Assembly (NCBI GenBank): GCA_013286305.1 | Contig: JABDFW010000009.1 | Span: 1-61,825, forward strand | DNA: 61,825 bases | Direction of reading: 5' to 3' | Source of the DNA: Bacteroidota bacterium | GTDB lineage: Bacteria > Bacteroidota > Bacteroidia > Chitinophagales > Chitinophagaceae | Translations under genes and position numbers: made by a program | Shown here: one piece after another, positions 25,621 to 33,991 of the stretch | Numbering within the stretch: position 1 is the stretch's first letter | Layout: every line of letters starts with the position of its first letter | The notes under the pieces: generated by a model | Databases searched by the model: none | What the model was told of the DNA's origin: nothing | The model's input: the letters and a program-made list of their open reading frames with translations, nothing else

Positions 25621-26175
25621 ATGGCGCAATTAGATGCAACAAAATGGGTGAACGACTATGGCGATATGCTGTACCGCTATGCTTACCCCCGCGTGAATGA
25701 TAAAGAAGTTGCCAAAGACCTTGTGCAGGACACTTTTCTTGCCGCCTGGCGCAATCATGATAATTTTAAAGGGGAGATATCAGAGAAGAACTGGTTATTC
25801 ACTATTCTTAAAAATAAGATCATTGACCATTACCGCAAAGCCTCCACCCGTTTAACAGAAGGGCTGCCGGATAATACTGACGATACTTATTTTGATGATG
25901 CCGGCCATTGGGCAAAACAGGCAGGCCCGAATGATTGGGGTACCGGTTTAAGCGAAACTGTTGAACGTAAAGAGTTTTATGAAATATTAGACAAGTGCAG
26001 AAAAAAGCTAAAAGACATACAAAGCGCGGTTTTTACGATGAAATACCTTGACGGGCTTGACAGTGAAGCGATATGTAAGGAACTAAATATAACTGCGTCT
26101 AACTTCTGGGTTTTGGTGCACCGCGCCAAGCTGCAGTTACGTGCATGCCTGGAAAGAAACTGGACAACAAAATAA
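25621..26175 (+). CDS. ECF RNA polymerase sigma factor
   Basis: A 184-residue sigma factor. Region 2 includes MLYRYAYPRVNDKEVAKDLVQDTFLAAWRN and NWLFTILKNKIIDHYRK. Region 4 includes LKDIQSAVFTMKYLDGLDSEAICKELNITASNFWVLVHRAKLQLR. The variant NITASNFWVLVHRAK in the recognition helix is characteristic of a subgroup of Bacteroidota ECF sigmas that pair with very small zinc-box anti-sigma factors. Such a gene (80 residues) follows seven bases downstream. The trigger and regulon are unknown. Confidence 0.92.
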   Translation: MAQLDATKWVNDYGDMLYRYAYPRVNDKEVAKDLVQDTFLAAWRNHDNFKGEISEKNWLFTILKNKIIDHYRKASTRLTEGLPDNTDDTYFDDAGHWAKQAGPNDWGTGLSETVERKEFYEILDKCRKKLKDIQSAVFTMKYLDGLDSEAICKELNITASNFWVLVHRAKLQLRACLERNWTTK

Positions 26176-26182
26176 CGTGAGT

Positions 26183-26425
26183 ATGAAAATGCGGATAACC
26201 TGCCGGGAGGCAACAGAATTTATAGTGAAAAGGGAGGAAGGAAAACTCACTTTTAAACAACGCGTCCAGTTATGGCTGCACATGGGCATTTGCGGCCTGT
26301 GTAAACTGTTTGCCAAACAAAGCAAATTCATCAGTAAGATGAGCAGCCACCTGGAAGGCCATCTCGAAGAATCTCTTACTATAGAAGAAAAGACCCAAAT
26401 GATAGAAAGTTTGCAAAAACAATAA
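26183..26425 (+). CDS. Small zinc-box anti-sigma factor
   Basis: An 80-residue cytoplasmic protein without a membrane segment. Cys7, His33, Cys37 and Cys40 (CREATEF and LHMGICGLC) form the C-x25-H-x3-C-x2-C pattern of zinc-associated anti-sigma factors. The remainder is helical and charged. Because it lacks a membrane anchor, it could sense redox or metal state in the cytoplasm, as ZAS proteins of the RsrA type do; that is inference. It starts seven bases after the sigma stop codon. A GTG at 26177 is an alternative start. Confidence 0.75.
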   Translation: MKMRITCREATEFIVKREEGKLTFKQRVQLWLHMGICGLCKLFAKQSKFISKMSSHLEGHLEESLTIEEKTQMIESLQKQ

Positions 26426-26472
26426 TCCCCTGTTCGGCATATCTTAATCCATCATGCAATAGCTGCTTCCTG

Positions 26473-26480
26473 TAACTTTG
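26473..26480 (+). promoter_or_regulatory. -7 box before the fic gene
   Basis: TAACTTTG matches TAnnTTTG exactly and lies 21 bases before the ATG at 26502. No TTTG is present at the expected -33 distance, so support is partial. Confidence 0.4.
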
Positions 26481-26501
26481 CTATTACATAAGTTTTCTTT
26501 A

Positions 26502-27314
26502 ATGGACAATATTTCAAATATTATTGCAGAATATAATTCGTTGAACCTTCACAGCATTATTGATTATGACAAGTTTAATGAATATGCTATTGTACATCAT
26601 TCAACTGTTATTGAAGGCGCCACATTAACAGAGAATGAAACAAGGCTTTTGCTGGATGAAGGTTTAACGCCTAAAGGCAAACCTCTTGAACATTCTTTAA
26701 TGATGAAAGATCATTATAATGCATTGCAGTTTATTATTTTTGAAGCAAAAAAAAATAGGCCTTTAACAATACAATTTATTCAGCAGGTTAACGCTGCCGT
26801 TATGAAAAATACCGGCGCTGTCTATAATACCTCCTTAGGGCAGGTTGATGCATCAAAAGGTGAATTTAGGAAAGGAAACGTAAGCGCAGGGGGATCTTAT
26901 TTTATCAACTACGATAAAGTTATTCCTTACACAACAAAGCTTGTAAATGCTCTTAATGAAAAGCTGGCAGGCACTTTAAACGAGCAGGAAAAAATTGAAC
27001 TTTCGTTTAGCGCACATTTTAATCTCGTAAGCATTCACCCTTTTTACGACGGCAATGGCAGAACAAGCAGGTTACTTATGAATTATCTGCAGGCTATATT
27101 TAATTTGCCTTTGGGCATTGTTTATAAGGAAGATAAAAATGAATACTTTACCGCGCTGCAGGAAGCACGAAAACAAGAAACCATTCAGCCATTTTATACG
27201 TTCATGTATGCACAATACCGGAAATACCTGGTTAATGAAATAAATATTTATAGGGAACATTTTCAAAAAGAAAGCGACGGCAAAAAGGGGAAAGGGTTTT
27301 CCTTATTTTTTTGA
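26502..27314 (+). CDS. Fic family AMP-transferase-like protein with built-in inhibitory helix
   Basis: A 270-residue Fic-domain protein. The active-site motif is HPFYDGNGRTSR (residues 179-190), with the catalytic His179 and the anion-binding GNGR. An N-terminal STVIEG (residues 34-39) matches the inhibitory S/T-x-x-x-E-G/N motif of class II Fic enzymes, whose Glu38 would block the gamma-phosphate site. Fic proteins usually transfer AMP to hydroxyl side chains of target proteins; the target here is unknown. There is no wHTH tail. The 3' end overlaps, on the opposite strand, the RelE-like toxin gene by 83 bases. Confidence 0.93.
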   Translation: MDNISNIIAEYNSLNLHSIIDYDKFNEYAIVHHSTVIEGATLTENETRLLLDEGLTPKGKPLEHSLMMKDHYNALQFIIFEAKKNRPLTIQFIQQVNAAVMKNTGAVYNTSLGQVDASKGEFRKGNVSAGGSYFINYDKVIPYTTKLVNALNEKLAGTLNEQEKIELSFSAHFNLVSIHPFYDGNGRTSRLLMNYLQAIFNLPLGIVYKEDKNEYFTALQEARKQETIQPFYTFMYAQYRKYLVNEINIYREHFQKESDGKKGKGFSLFF

Positions 27315-27663
27315 TTGCATGGCTGCTTGAACTATTCTTGGAAATTATCTCGGCTAACCATTTCAATTCTTTGTCTGAAATATCTGACTGTTCCGATTTA
27401 TCATATATAGCCGCGAGAAAAATAGTTTGTTTAATCACTTTTACAAAAGTAATTACTCTTGCACCACCTGATTTTCCTCTAGCCTTGCTTGTAATTGATA
27501 ATCTTATATCATAAAAATTGTTACCCAGGGATATGCCCTGAACAGGGTTGATTTCGAGTGAATTTATTAGTTGAAGCAAATCATTTTTTAAAGATGGATA
27601 TTTTCTTGCAAGTTTTTTAGCATCTTTTTCAAAAGGTGGCGTAGTTTGTACCTTATAATTCAT
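27232..27663 (-). CDS. RelE/HigB-like toxin
   Basis: A 143-residue protein beginning MNYKVQTTPPFEKDAKKLARKYPSLKNDL, the usual opening of RelE/ParE-superfamily toxins. GNNFYDIRLSITSKARGKSGGARVITFV and FLAAIYDKSEQSDISDKEL correspond to the HigB-2-like branch, whose members cleave mRNA on the ribosome. Such toxins are about 110-120 residues; here the last 27 residues are basic and aromatic, and they are encoded antisense to the 3' end of fic. The start overlaps the antitoxin stop codon by 11 bases, so the two are translationally coupled. Confidence 0.85.
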   Translation of the reverse strand: MNYKVQTTPPFEKDAKKLARKYPSLKNDLLQLINSLEINPVQGISLGNNFYDIRLSITSKARGKSGGARVITFVKVIKQTIFLAAIYDKSEQSDISDKELKWLAEIISKNSSSSHAIKKIRKTLSPFCRRFLFENVPYKYLFH

Positions 27664-27862
27664 TTAAAAAAGATTTAGCTGACCTGGTTTTAATCCCACC
27701 TTTGTCGGCAAGAATAGCAGCTTGCATGCCGGTAGCTATTTGTTTAAGAACTTGCTTTTTAGCAGTGCTTTCAGGGGTGACAGTTATAAAATCGAAATTC
27801 TTTATTAATTCCATAAAAAATTTATATTTCTTTTCATCAATATTTAAAACGACCTGCTTCAT
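27653..27862 (-). CDS. Antitoxin of the RelE-like pair
   Basis: A 69-residue acidic-to-neutral protein (MKQVVLNIDEKKYKFFMELIKNF at the start) located directly upstream of the toxin with overlapping ends. The N-terminal strand and helix resemble ribbon-helix-helix-like antitoxins, and the C-terminal part (KTRSAKSFLNEL) would wrap the toxin. By analogy it neutralises the toxin and represses its own operon. Assignment rests mainly on gene context and size. Confidence 0.75.
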   Translation of the reverse strand: MKQVVLNIDEKKYKFFMELIKNFDFITVTPESTAKKQVLKQIATGMQAAILADKGGIKTRSAKSFLNEL

Positions 27863-27971
27863 AAACTATAATTTACTAAGCAAAATTAGCAAAAATAAAA
27901 TACTTTCTTTCCGCATAAAATTGCAGCCATCAAAATATTATCAAATTACTGCATTCCCATATTCTTTCCTT

Positions 27972-28361
27972 CTACACCTTCACCATTACACTTTCAATCG
28001 CCAGGTCATGTATGGCCTGCCTTTGCTGATTAAGGCCAATAGATAAAAAAGACAGCCACCCCAGCAATACTTTTATAATATAGCGGATGTAAGAATTTAT
28101 AATGTGTATCCGCTTTGACGGGTCGCTTGCTTTTCTTACCCGTATATGCATGATATATTGGCCAATAGTGCAGCCATAAGCAATACAAATGGGCTCATAC
28201 AAAAACCATATTCCCACAAAAAATACCACCTTTACCCAGTCGGGCGGGTCATTAAAATTATCAAGCACCGAAGAAAACAGAAACATGAGCAATATAATAA
28301 AACAGGTATCAATAAATATTGATTTTACGCGGTCGGAAAGGGTGGCATAATGATACTCCAT
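27972..28361 (-). CDS. RDD family membrane protein
   Basis: A 129-residue protein with three membrane segments (about 13-33, 43-62 and 91-110). The R-D-D pattern is present as LSDRVKSIFIDTCF near the N-terminus and the final QAIHDLAIESVMV near the C-terminus, with a middle GCTIGQYIMHIRV. The function of most RDD proteins is unknown; some act as sodium-proton antiporters. No partner can be deduced from the context. Confidence 0.8.
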   Translation of the reverse strand: MEYHYATLSDRVKSIFIDTCFIILLMFLFSSVLDNFNDPPDWVKVVFFVGIWFLYEPICIAYGCTIGQYIMHIRVRKASDPSKRIHIINSYIRYIIKVLLGWLSFLSIGLNQQRQAIHDLAIESVMVKV

Positions 28362-28399
28362 TTTAAATTCTACACTTTATTTGAATTCAGCAGCTTCAG

Positions 28400-28825
28400 C
28401 TATTTAACCTCATCAACATTTCTTTGATATATAATTGTAAGATTTGTTGCGAACGCAGGATAGACAATTGTGCTGTCCCAGTTTTTAGCAATGAAAGGAA
28501 AAATCTCTTTAGTCTTTTCAACAAATTGATACCATCCCGGTGTTTCCTCTGTTATTGTAATTTGATATTCTCCGTAAACTACATCCAGGCAAATCTCGTC
28601 TATAGTCCCTAAATCCATTTTATAAGCAACCAACTTTTCAATTTCATTCCACAGTATTCTTTCAAAACTTTCTTTAAGCTTTATGGTAAATCCCTCATCG
28701 TCATAAGTAAAGATGCCCAAATCGTCATATTTTTCCTGGAACGGCCTGTTTCTTGTCCTTTCCCGATTCTCTTTTTCGCTGCGCTCCGTTCGTATAAAAT
28801 TTACAATATCTTTTATTGACTTCAT
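28400..28825 (-). CDS. Conserved hypothetical protein
   Basis: A 141-residue soluble protein without signal peptide or membrane helix. It contains LGIFTYDDEGFTIKL, a central EIEKLVAYKMDLGTIDEICLDV, and ITEETPGWYQFVEKT. This pattern recurs in small Bacteroidota proteins with no assigned role and loosely resembles immunity-type folds. It starts 12 bases before the DUF885 stop codon region on the same strand. I do not recognise a function. Confidence 0.6.
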   Translation of the reverse strand: MKSIKDIVNFIRTERSEKENRERTRNRPFQEKYDDLGIFTYDDEGFTIKLKESFERILWNEIEKLVAYKMDLGTIDEICLDVVYGEYQITITEETPGWYQFVEKTKEIFPFIAKNWDSTIVYPAFATNLTIIYQRNVDEVK

Positions 28826-28837
28826 AAAGACAAAACT

Positions 28838-30595
28838 TTATTTCTTCAACATCAACTCGCTTATAAATTTCACGGGCGCACTGCCGTAGCTAAGGAATTT
28901 TTCATGAAACCCCTTTAAGGTATAGGCGCTGCCTTCCTGCTGTTTATATTTTTCCCTCAAGGCCATAATATCCGTTGCACCGCTAAAATAAGAGCACAAC
29001 TGCACCTGCGATACTGTTGCCCTGTGGTACTTCTCCTCTATCTGCGCATCTTCCTGAAAGGCTTCGTTCTTCAGCAGTTTTACTACATCTTCTTTGCTGT
29101 AATTCAGGCAATGTATTCCATAATCCACTATAACATTGCAGCATTCACGCAACGCCCATTTATAGAACATCAGCCACATTTCAGGCGAGTTGTTTGACCA
29201 CCCGTTATCAAGCATCATTCGTTCAACATATACCGCCCATCCTTCAACAGTGGCGCCATTACCAAAAACAGCCTGAATAATATCCGGCGATTTATTGCTG
29301 CTGTACACGCCCTGCAGGCAATGGCCCGGCATGGCTTCGTGAATGGAAAGTATCTGCAGTGTATAATTGTTATATTCTCTCAACGCGCTTTCTGCCTGTG
29401 CCGCCGGAACTTTTGTTAGGTCTTCAACATTATAATAGGTTGTTTCTCTTTTGCTGTACACAGGTGTTTGGCTCGCGGACGCAAGGGTTACACCCGCTGC
29501 AAAAGCAGGCATTATCCTTACCTGCAGGGGCGCCGTAGTATCGTAATTAAAAAGATCGTTTGCTATAATAAAATGCTCAAGGTCGTGTACTTGTTTTTTG
29601 GCAGTATCAAGCAAATGCTCTGGCGACGCATGGTGTAGCGAAATTTTATCTATCACTGTTTTTATCAACACTAAACTGTCAGCAGGCTTTGGTTGTGCGC
29701 CGCAATATTTTGCCCAAAGCGCGTTAGCCAGTTTATAGCTTTCATTATGATAATTGTTCTTTGCTTCTACCGCTTTATCAAAAAGGTATTTGGCGGAGTT
29801 GTCAGTAACAAGATCGTATTTATACTTTTGATTGAATAATTCTTCTCCTATCCTGAAACTCCTGAATTGCTGGTTTTTGTCAGCGAGCAACTTTTGCAGC
29901 CATGCAACATAGTTTTTTATTGCGGCAGTGGTTAATGCTATGTGAGCTTGCAGTGTGTCCTTTTCCGGCTGTGTTAGTGTTGATGCTTTAACAGAATCCA
30001 TAAGCGAAGCGTCAAATACACCAAGCGAGCCTTCATTTTGTTTTATGGCCAGTTCTGTATGCTCCTTCGTTGGCTGTTTTATCATTTGCATGGCGGCACT
30101 GTAATAGGCATCTGCATGTTGCAAATGTTTTGAAAGGGTTTTAAGCCGTTCATTAAGCGGCGCATAATTCCTTGAAATGATCTCATAACATTCACCACCT
30201 ATATTATAACCCGAGGGATCCCAGTGCTGTAACTTAAAAGTATCAATATACCACACTGTACTTAAAAACTGGTTCTCAAGAATTTTATAATCTATCTTGT
30301 TATTATCTGAAAGCCCTGTATAGTCGAACGAATGCAAAGAATCAATATAGTTTTTTGCAAAAGCAACATCACCTGCAAAGGCTGCACTATCCGGGATTTT
30401 TAAGGTGTCATAGTATTTGCCATATCCAATAAAAATGGCAGACGATGGGTTTGTCTTCCAATATTCATCCATAAAGCGGTCTTTGAATGCATTGAAAGAA
30501 GTATCGGCAAAAGCACTGTTTTCAGTTTGCTTGTTGTTGTTGCATGAAGAAAAGGCTATAAAAGCCAAAAAGCATAAAATTATATATTGTCGCAT
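28838..30595 (-). CDS. DUF885 family lipoprotein, putative metallopeptidase
   Basis: A 585-residue lipoprotein (MRQYIILCFLAFIAFSSC signal, Cys18). The DUF885 hallmark HEAMPGHCLQ carries the H-E-x-x-P-G-H metal-binding pattern, near residue 418. MLFYKWALRECCNVIVDYGIHCLNYSKED and YFSGATDIMALREKYK complete the family C-terminal half. These proteins are thought to be zinc carboxypeptidases or dipeptidases outside the cytoplasm. It lies 35 bases after a Tricorn-like peptidase on the same strand and may share its transcript, so the pair could trim extracellular peptides. Confidence 0.9.
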   Translation of the reverse strand: MRQYIILCFLAFIAFSSCNNNKQTENSAFADTSFNAFKDRFMDEYWKTNPSSAIFIGYGKYYDTLKIPDSAAFAGDVAFAKNYIDSLHSFDYTGLSDNNKIDYKILENQFLSTVWYIDTFKLQHWDPSGYNIGGECYEIISRNYAPLNERLKTLSKHLQHADAYYSAAMQMIKQPTKEHTELAIKQNEGSLGVFDASLMDSVKASTLTQPEKDTLQAHIALTTAAIKNYVAWLQKLLADKNQQFRSFRIGEELFNQKYKYDLVTDNSAKYLFDKAVEAKNNYHNESYKLANALWAKYCGAQPKPADSLVLIKTVIDKISLHHASPEHLLDTAKKQVHDLEHFIIANDLFNYDTTAPLQVRIMPAFAAGVTLASASQTPVYSKRETTYYNVEDLTKVPAAQAESALREYNNYTLQILSIHEAMPGHCLQGVYSSNKSPDIIQAVFGNGATVEGWAVYVERMMLDNGWSNNSPEMWLMFYKWALRECCNVIVDYGIHCLNYSKEDVVKLLKNEAFQEDAQIEEKYHRATVSQVQLCSYFSGATDIMALREKYKQQEGSAYTLKGFHEKFLSYGSAPVKFISELMLKK

Positions 30596-30630
30596 AAGAG
30601 GACAGGTTATTACACTATGGAATAATATTA

Positions 30631-33600
30631 TTAATAATCCGCTACCCTTACCGGGTCTGCAGGCTGATGCACTTCTTTATAAGGCTTCAGGTCTTTTAAA
30701 ATAAGTTCTACTGCTTTTTCAAGCTGTGTGTCATGCCCGTTCAATATATCTTTAGGATAATTCTCTACCTCAACATCAGGTGCAACACCCTGCTGCTCTA
30801 TGATCCATTTTTCATCCGTGCTGAATATACCAATATTGGGCGACGTTATATAGCCGCCATCCATCAGGCCGGGGTTGCCTGAATTGCCCACCAATATACC
30901 AAACGTTGTTTCACCCACCAATCTTCCCACATTTTTATACCTGAACATATATGGCATAAGGTCGCCGCCGGAAAGAGAATGCGAATTGGTGAGCATTATT
31001 TTAGGGCCATTAATAACTGCATTGGGAATGGAGAATGGCTTGCCATCTCTTTTGTTTGAATACATTACAGTATTGCGTGCCAGCAGGTCAACAATATAAT
31101 CCGCCGCGAAGCCACCCATATTATCACGGTCATCAGCAATAACAGCCTGCTTATCCAACTGCGAATAAAAATAACGGTTAAAAAAATTGTAGCCTTCATC
31201 AGCGGTATTGGGTAAATAGATATAAGCTATTCTACCCCCGCTTAAAGAATCTACTTTTTTACGGTTGTCTTCCACCCAGTTCATCCTGCGCAGCCCCATT
31301 TCGTCAGGTATGGGAACAACAATAAAGTCTTTGGCGCCTTTTAAGGAAGGCTCTGTATTGACTGATATGCGTGTTTGTTTACCTGCCGTATTTTGAAACA
31401 GGCTGTAAAGATTTGCCTTAGTATCAAGTGGCACGCCATTTACTGCAAGCAGGTATTCACCCTCTTTTACATCTATACCCGGTTGTGTCAACGGGGCAGT
31501 TAAACCGGCATTCCAGTTAAGCCCTGAGTATATTTTTTTAACCCGGTAATACCCGTTACTTACTTCATAATCTGCACCCAGCAAACCAACGCTTACATTT
31601 TTTGATTGGGGGTAATCGCCACCGCCTGCAAACACGTGCCCAAGCACCAATTCGGCAAGCATTTGTTTAAACACATAATTCAGGTCGCCCCTGTGCGCAA
31701 CATAAGGAAGAAACACAGCATATTTTTTCTTTAAGGCTTCCAGGTTAGCACCGTTTGCATTTTTTACATAAAGAAAATCACGTTCAACGCGCCATACCTC
31801 ATTATACATTTGTGCCCATTCTTTAGCAGGGTCAACATATATTTTTATACCGGCAGTGTTTAGTGCGCCATCGCCCACCGAAGGTTTTCCGGGCACAGCT
31901 ACTATACCGTATGTGTTATTTGCCATGTACAACATCTTCTTGCCATCGCTGCTAATGATGTAACCAGTAATACCGCTCATAACAGCAGTGCTAACGCGTT
32001 TGTCAATATCATAATCATTCAGGCTAAAATTGTCTGCATGGTAATCCTGTGTCAAATAAAATAGCTGGCCATCTACACCCGCGTCAAGCCCTGATATTGT
32101 TTTTGAAGGAATCGGCAATGCAACAATACGCTGGTCTATCCCGTCAAAATCAATCACCATTGCTTTTTTATCTTCTTTTGCCTTATCATTCACAGATGCA
32201 GTTTTTTCTTTTTTAGCATCCTTTGCTTTTTCATCACTTGCCGGTTTTGTTGTATCTGCGGCTACCGTTTCTTCATCACTTTTAGGCTGCAATAAAGACG
32301 GTTCTTTTTTAGAGAGAACTACCGCATAAATATTGTTCTGCACGGTATAATTATAACTGCTCAGGTCAAGCCACGCCTCTGCAGGGCCATAGTTGATGCT
32401 TGCAGTGAAGAAAAGGTATTTTCCATCTTTACTGAATACAGGAAAATTGGCTTCACTGCGCGCATCGGTTACCTGGTGTTTTTGCTTATTTGCTACATCA
32501 TATATAAAAATAGCGCCGAAATGATTATCTACACGATTGTTATAAGCAATCCATTTTGAATCGGAAGACCATGAATAATTTATTTGAGGCGGCCCCGGTG
32601 TGTACCAATCCCTGTCAACAGCAACCGGTTTTTTCTCTGCAATATCAATCATATATAACTGGCGCTGCTTATCCATATAAGCAATCATTTTACTGTCAGG
32701 GCTCCATACGGGATGGTAATAAAAACTGGCGCTGTCTAATTTTATCGTGATTGCATCCTTCTCTCCTTTCTGGTCACGCAGCTTCAAAGTATATTCGCCG
32801 CTTTCATCACTGAAATAGGCAATGTATTTTCCATCGGGGCTCCAGGCAGGGTCCCTTTCGTTCGCTGATGGCGTTTGCGTTATATTTCTTATATCGCCTT
32901 TGTCAGCAGGCACTGTAACTATTTCACCACGCACTTCCATTACCGCCCTTAAGCCTGTTGGAGAAATATTTACATTTTGAATATTGCCATCCGCCGGTGC
33001 ATAGTAAGGCCTTTTTGAAATAAGGTCTTCGGTTATTATTACAGGCACATGTGTTGATTGGCCATTTGCGCTGTTCAGGGTGTATATTTTACCTGCTTGT
33101 TCATACGCCAGTTCTTTGCCATTTGAGTAAAGGGTTTTTACATCAAAATCTTTATAGTTCGTAACAGGGTTTACCTGTTTTGTTTGAAGATTGTATTTGT
33201 ATATGTTGATGTAATGGTTATCCCTGTCGCTGAGAAAATATATGGTATTGTTATCTGTCCATACCGGCATAAGGTTGTTTGCATGCGGCCCCGGGATTTC
33301 TTCTATGTCATGCGTTTGATTATTAAATATCCAAACCCTGTCAACATCGCCACCACGGTATAAACGAAAATTAGCCCATTCATTTACATCAATGGTGCGC
33401 ACATACGCAGTATATTTTCCGTCGGGGGAAACGCTGCCTTCTGTTGCTTCAGGAATTATCAAAGCTGTTTCCGCACCGGTGGTAACATCAACAGAAAAAA
33501 GCTTTTGTTTAAAAAAATGCCAGCTTTCCCTTGCGGATGAAAAAATGATCCTGTCATTTCCATCCCAGCTTCTTACATACTCTGAAGCAGGGTGAAACGT

Positions 33601-33894
33601 TAACCGCTTTGGCGACCCGCCGCCTACAGGTATTACATAAACATCTACATTGCCATCGTAGTTGCCACTAAAGGCAATCCACTTTCCGTCAGGGGACAGC
33701 ATCGGGTTTGTTTCTATATCCTGGTTTACCGTTAAACGTTGCGGATGTGTACCATCACGGTCAGCAACCCAAATGTCGCCGCCATAAGCAAATGCAATAT
33801 GCTCAGTACTTACCGATGGCGAACGAAGTAATAATGTTTCCTGTGCTGATGTGGTCATGCAAATCAGCAGTAAAGCAGCCAGTATTTTTTTCAT
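30631..33894 (-). CDS. Tricorn-like S41 peptidase, secreted
   Basis: A 1087-residue protein with a signal peptide (MKKILAALLLICMTTSAQ). Residues 30-530 contain two sets of beta-propeller repeats (SPDGKWIAFSG, WSPDGKYIAYFSDESGEY and similar). A Lys/Asp-rich linker follows at about 545-580, then a C1/PDZ-like domain near 760-860 and the S41 serine protease domain. The catalytic serine lies in LTNSHSLSGGDLMPY near residue 985. The Tricorn family degrades short peptides; secreted Bacteroidota homologues probably act in the periplasm or outside. It is followed by the DUF885 peptidase and preceded by an amidohydrolase on the same strand. Confidence 0.92.
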   Translation of the reverse strand: MKKILAALLLICMTTSAQETLLLRSPSVSTEHIAFAYGGDIWVADRDGTHPQRLTVNQDIETNPMLSPDGKWIAFSGNYDGNVDVYVIPVGGGSPKRLTFHPASEYVRSWDGNDRIIFSSARESWHFFKQKLFSVDVTTGAETALIIPEATEGSVSPDGKYTAYVRTIDVNEWANFRLYRGGDVDRVWIFNNQTHDIEEIPGPHANNLMPVWTDNNTIYFLSDRDNHYINIYKYNLQTKQVNPVTNYKDFDVKTLYSNGKELAYEQAGKIYTLNSANGQSTHVPVIITEDLISKRPYYAPADGNIQNVNISPTGLRAVMEVRGEIVTVPADKGDIRNITQTPSANERDPAWSPDGKYIAYFSDESGEYTLKLRDQKGEKDAITIKLDSASFYYHPVWSPDSKMIAYMDKQRQLYMIDIAEKKPVAVDRDWYTPGPPQINYSWSSDSKWIAYNNRVDNHFGAIFIYDVANKQKHQVTDARSEANFPVFSKDGKYLFFTASINYGPAEAWLDLSSYNYTVQNNIYAVVLSKKEPSLLQPKSDEETVAADTTKPASDEKAKDAKKEKTASVNDKAKEDKKAMVIDFDGIDQRIVALPIPSKTISGLDAGVDGQLFYLTQDYHADNFSLNDYDIDKRVSTAVMSGITGYIISSDGKKMLYMANNTYGIVAVPGKPSVGDGALNTAGIKIYVDPAKEWAQMYNEVWRVERDFLYVKNANGANLEALKKKYAVFLPYVAHRGDLNYVFKQMLAELVLGHVFAGGGDYPQSKNVSVGLLGADYEVSNGYYRVKKIYSGLNWNAGLTAPLTQPGIDVKEGEYLLAVNGVPLDTKANLYSLFQNTAGKQTRISVNTEPSLKGAKDFIVVPIPDEMGLRRMNWVEDNRKKVDSLSGGRIAYIYLPNTADEGYNFFNRYFYSQLDKQAVIADDRDNMGGFAADYIVDLLARNTVMYSNKRDGKPFSIPNAVINGPKIMLTNSHSLSGGDLMPYMFRYKNVGRLVGETTFGILVGNSGNPGLMDGGYITSPNIGIFSTDEKWIIEQQGVAPDVEVENYPKDILNGHDTQLEKAVELILKDLKPYKEVHQPADPVRVADY

Positions 33895-33991
33895 TTGTGT
33901 TTTTTGTTGGTGAAGGGATGAGCAATTTAGGGATTATTGATGAAAGCTTACTGAAAATATATGGTGCATTTAATTGTCTCACTGATGCTGC

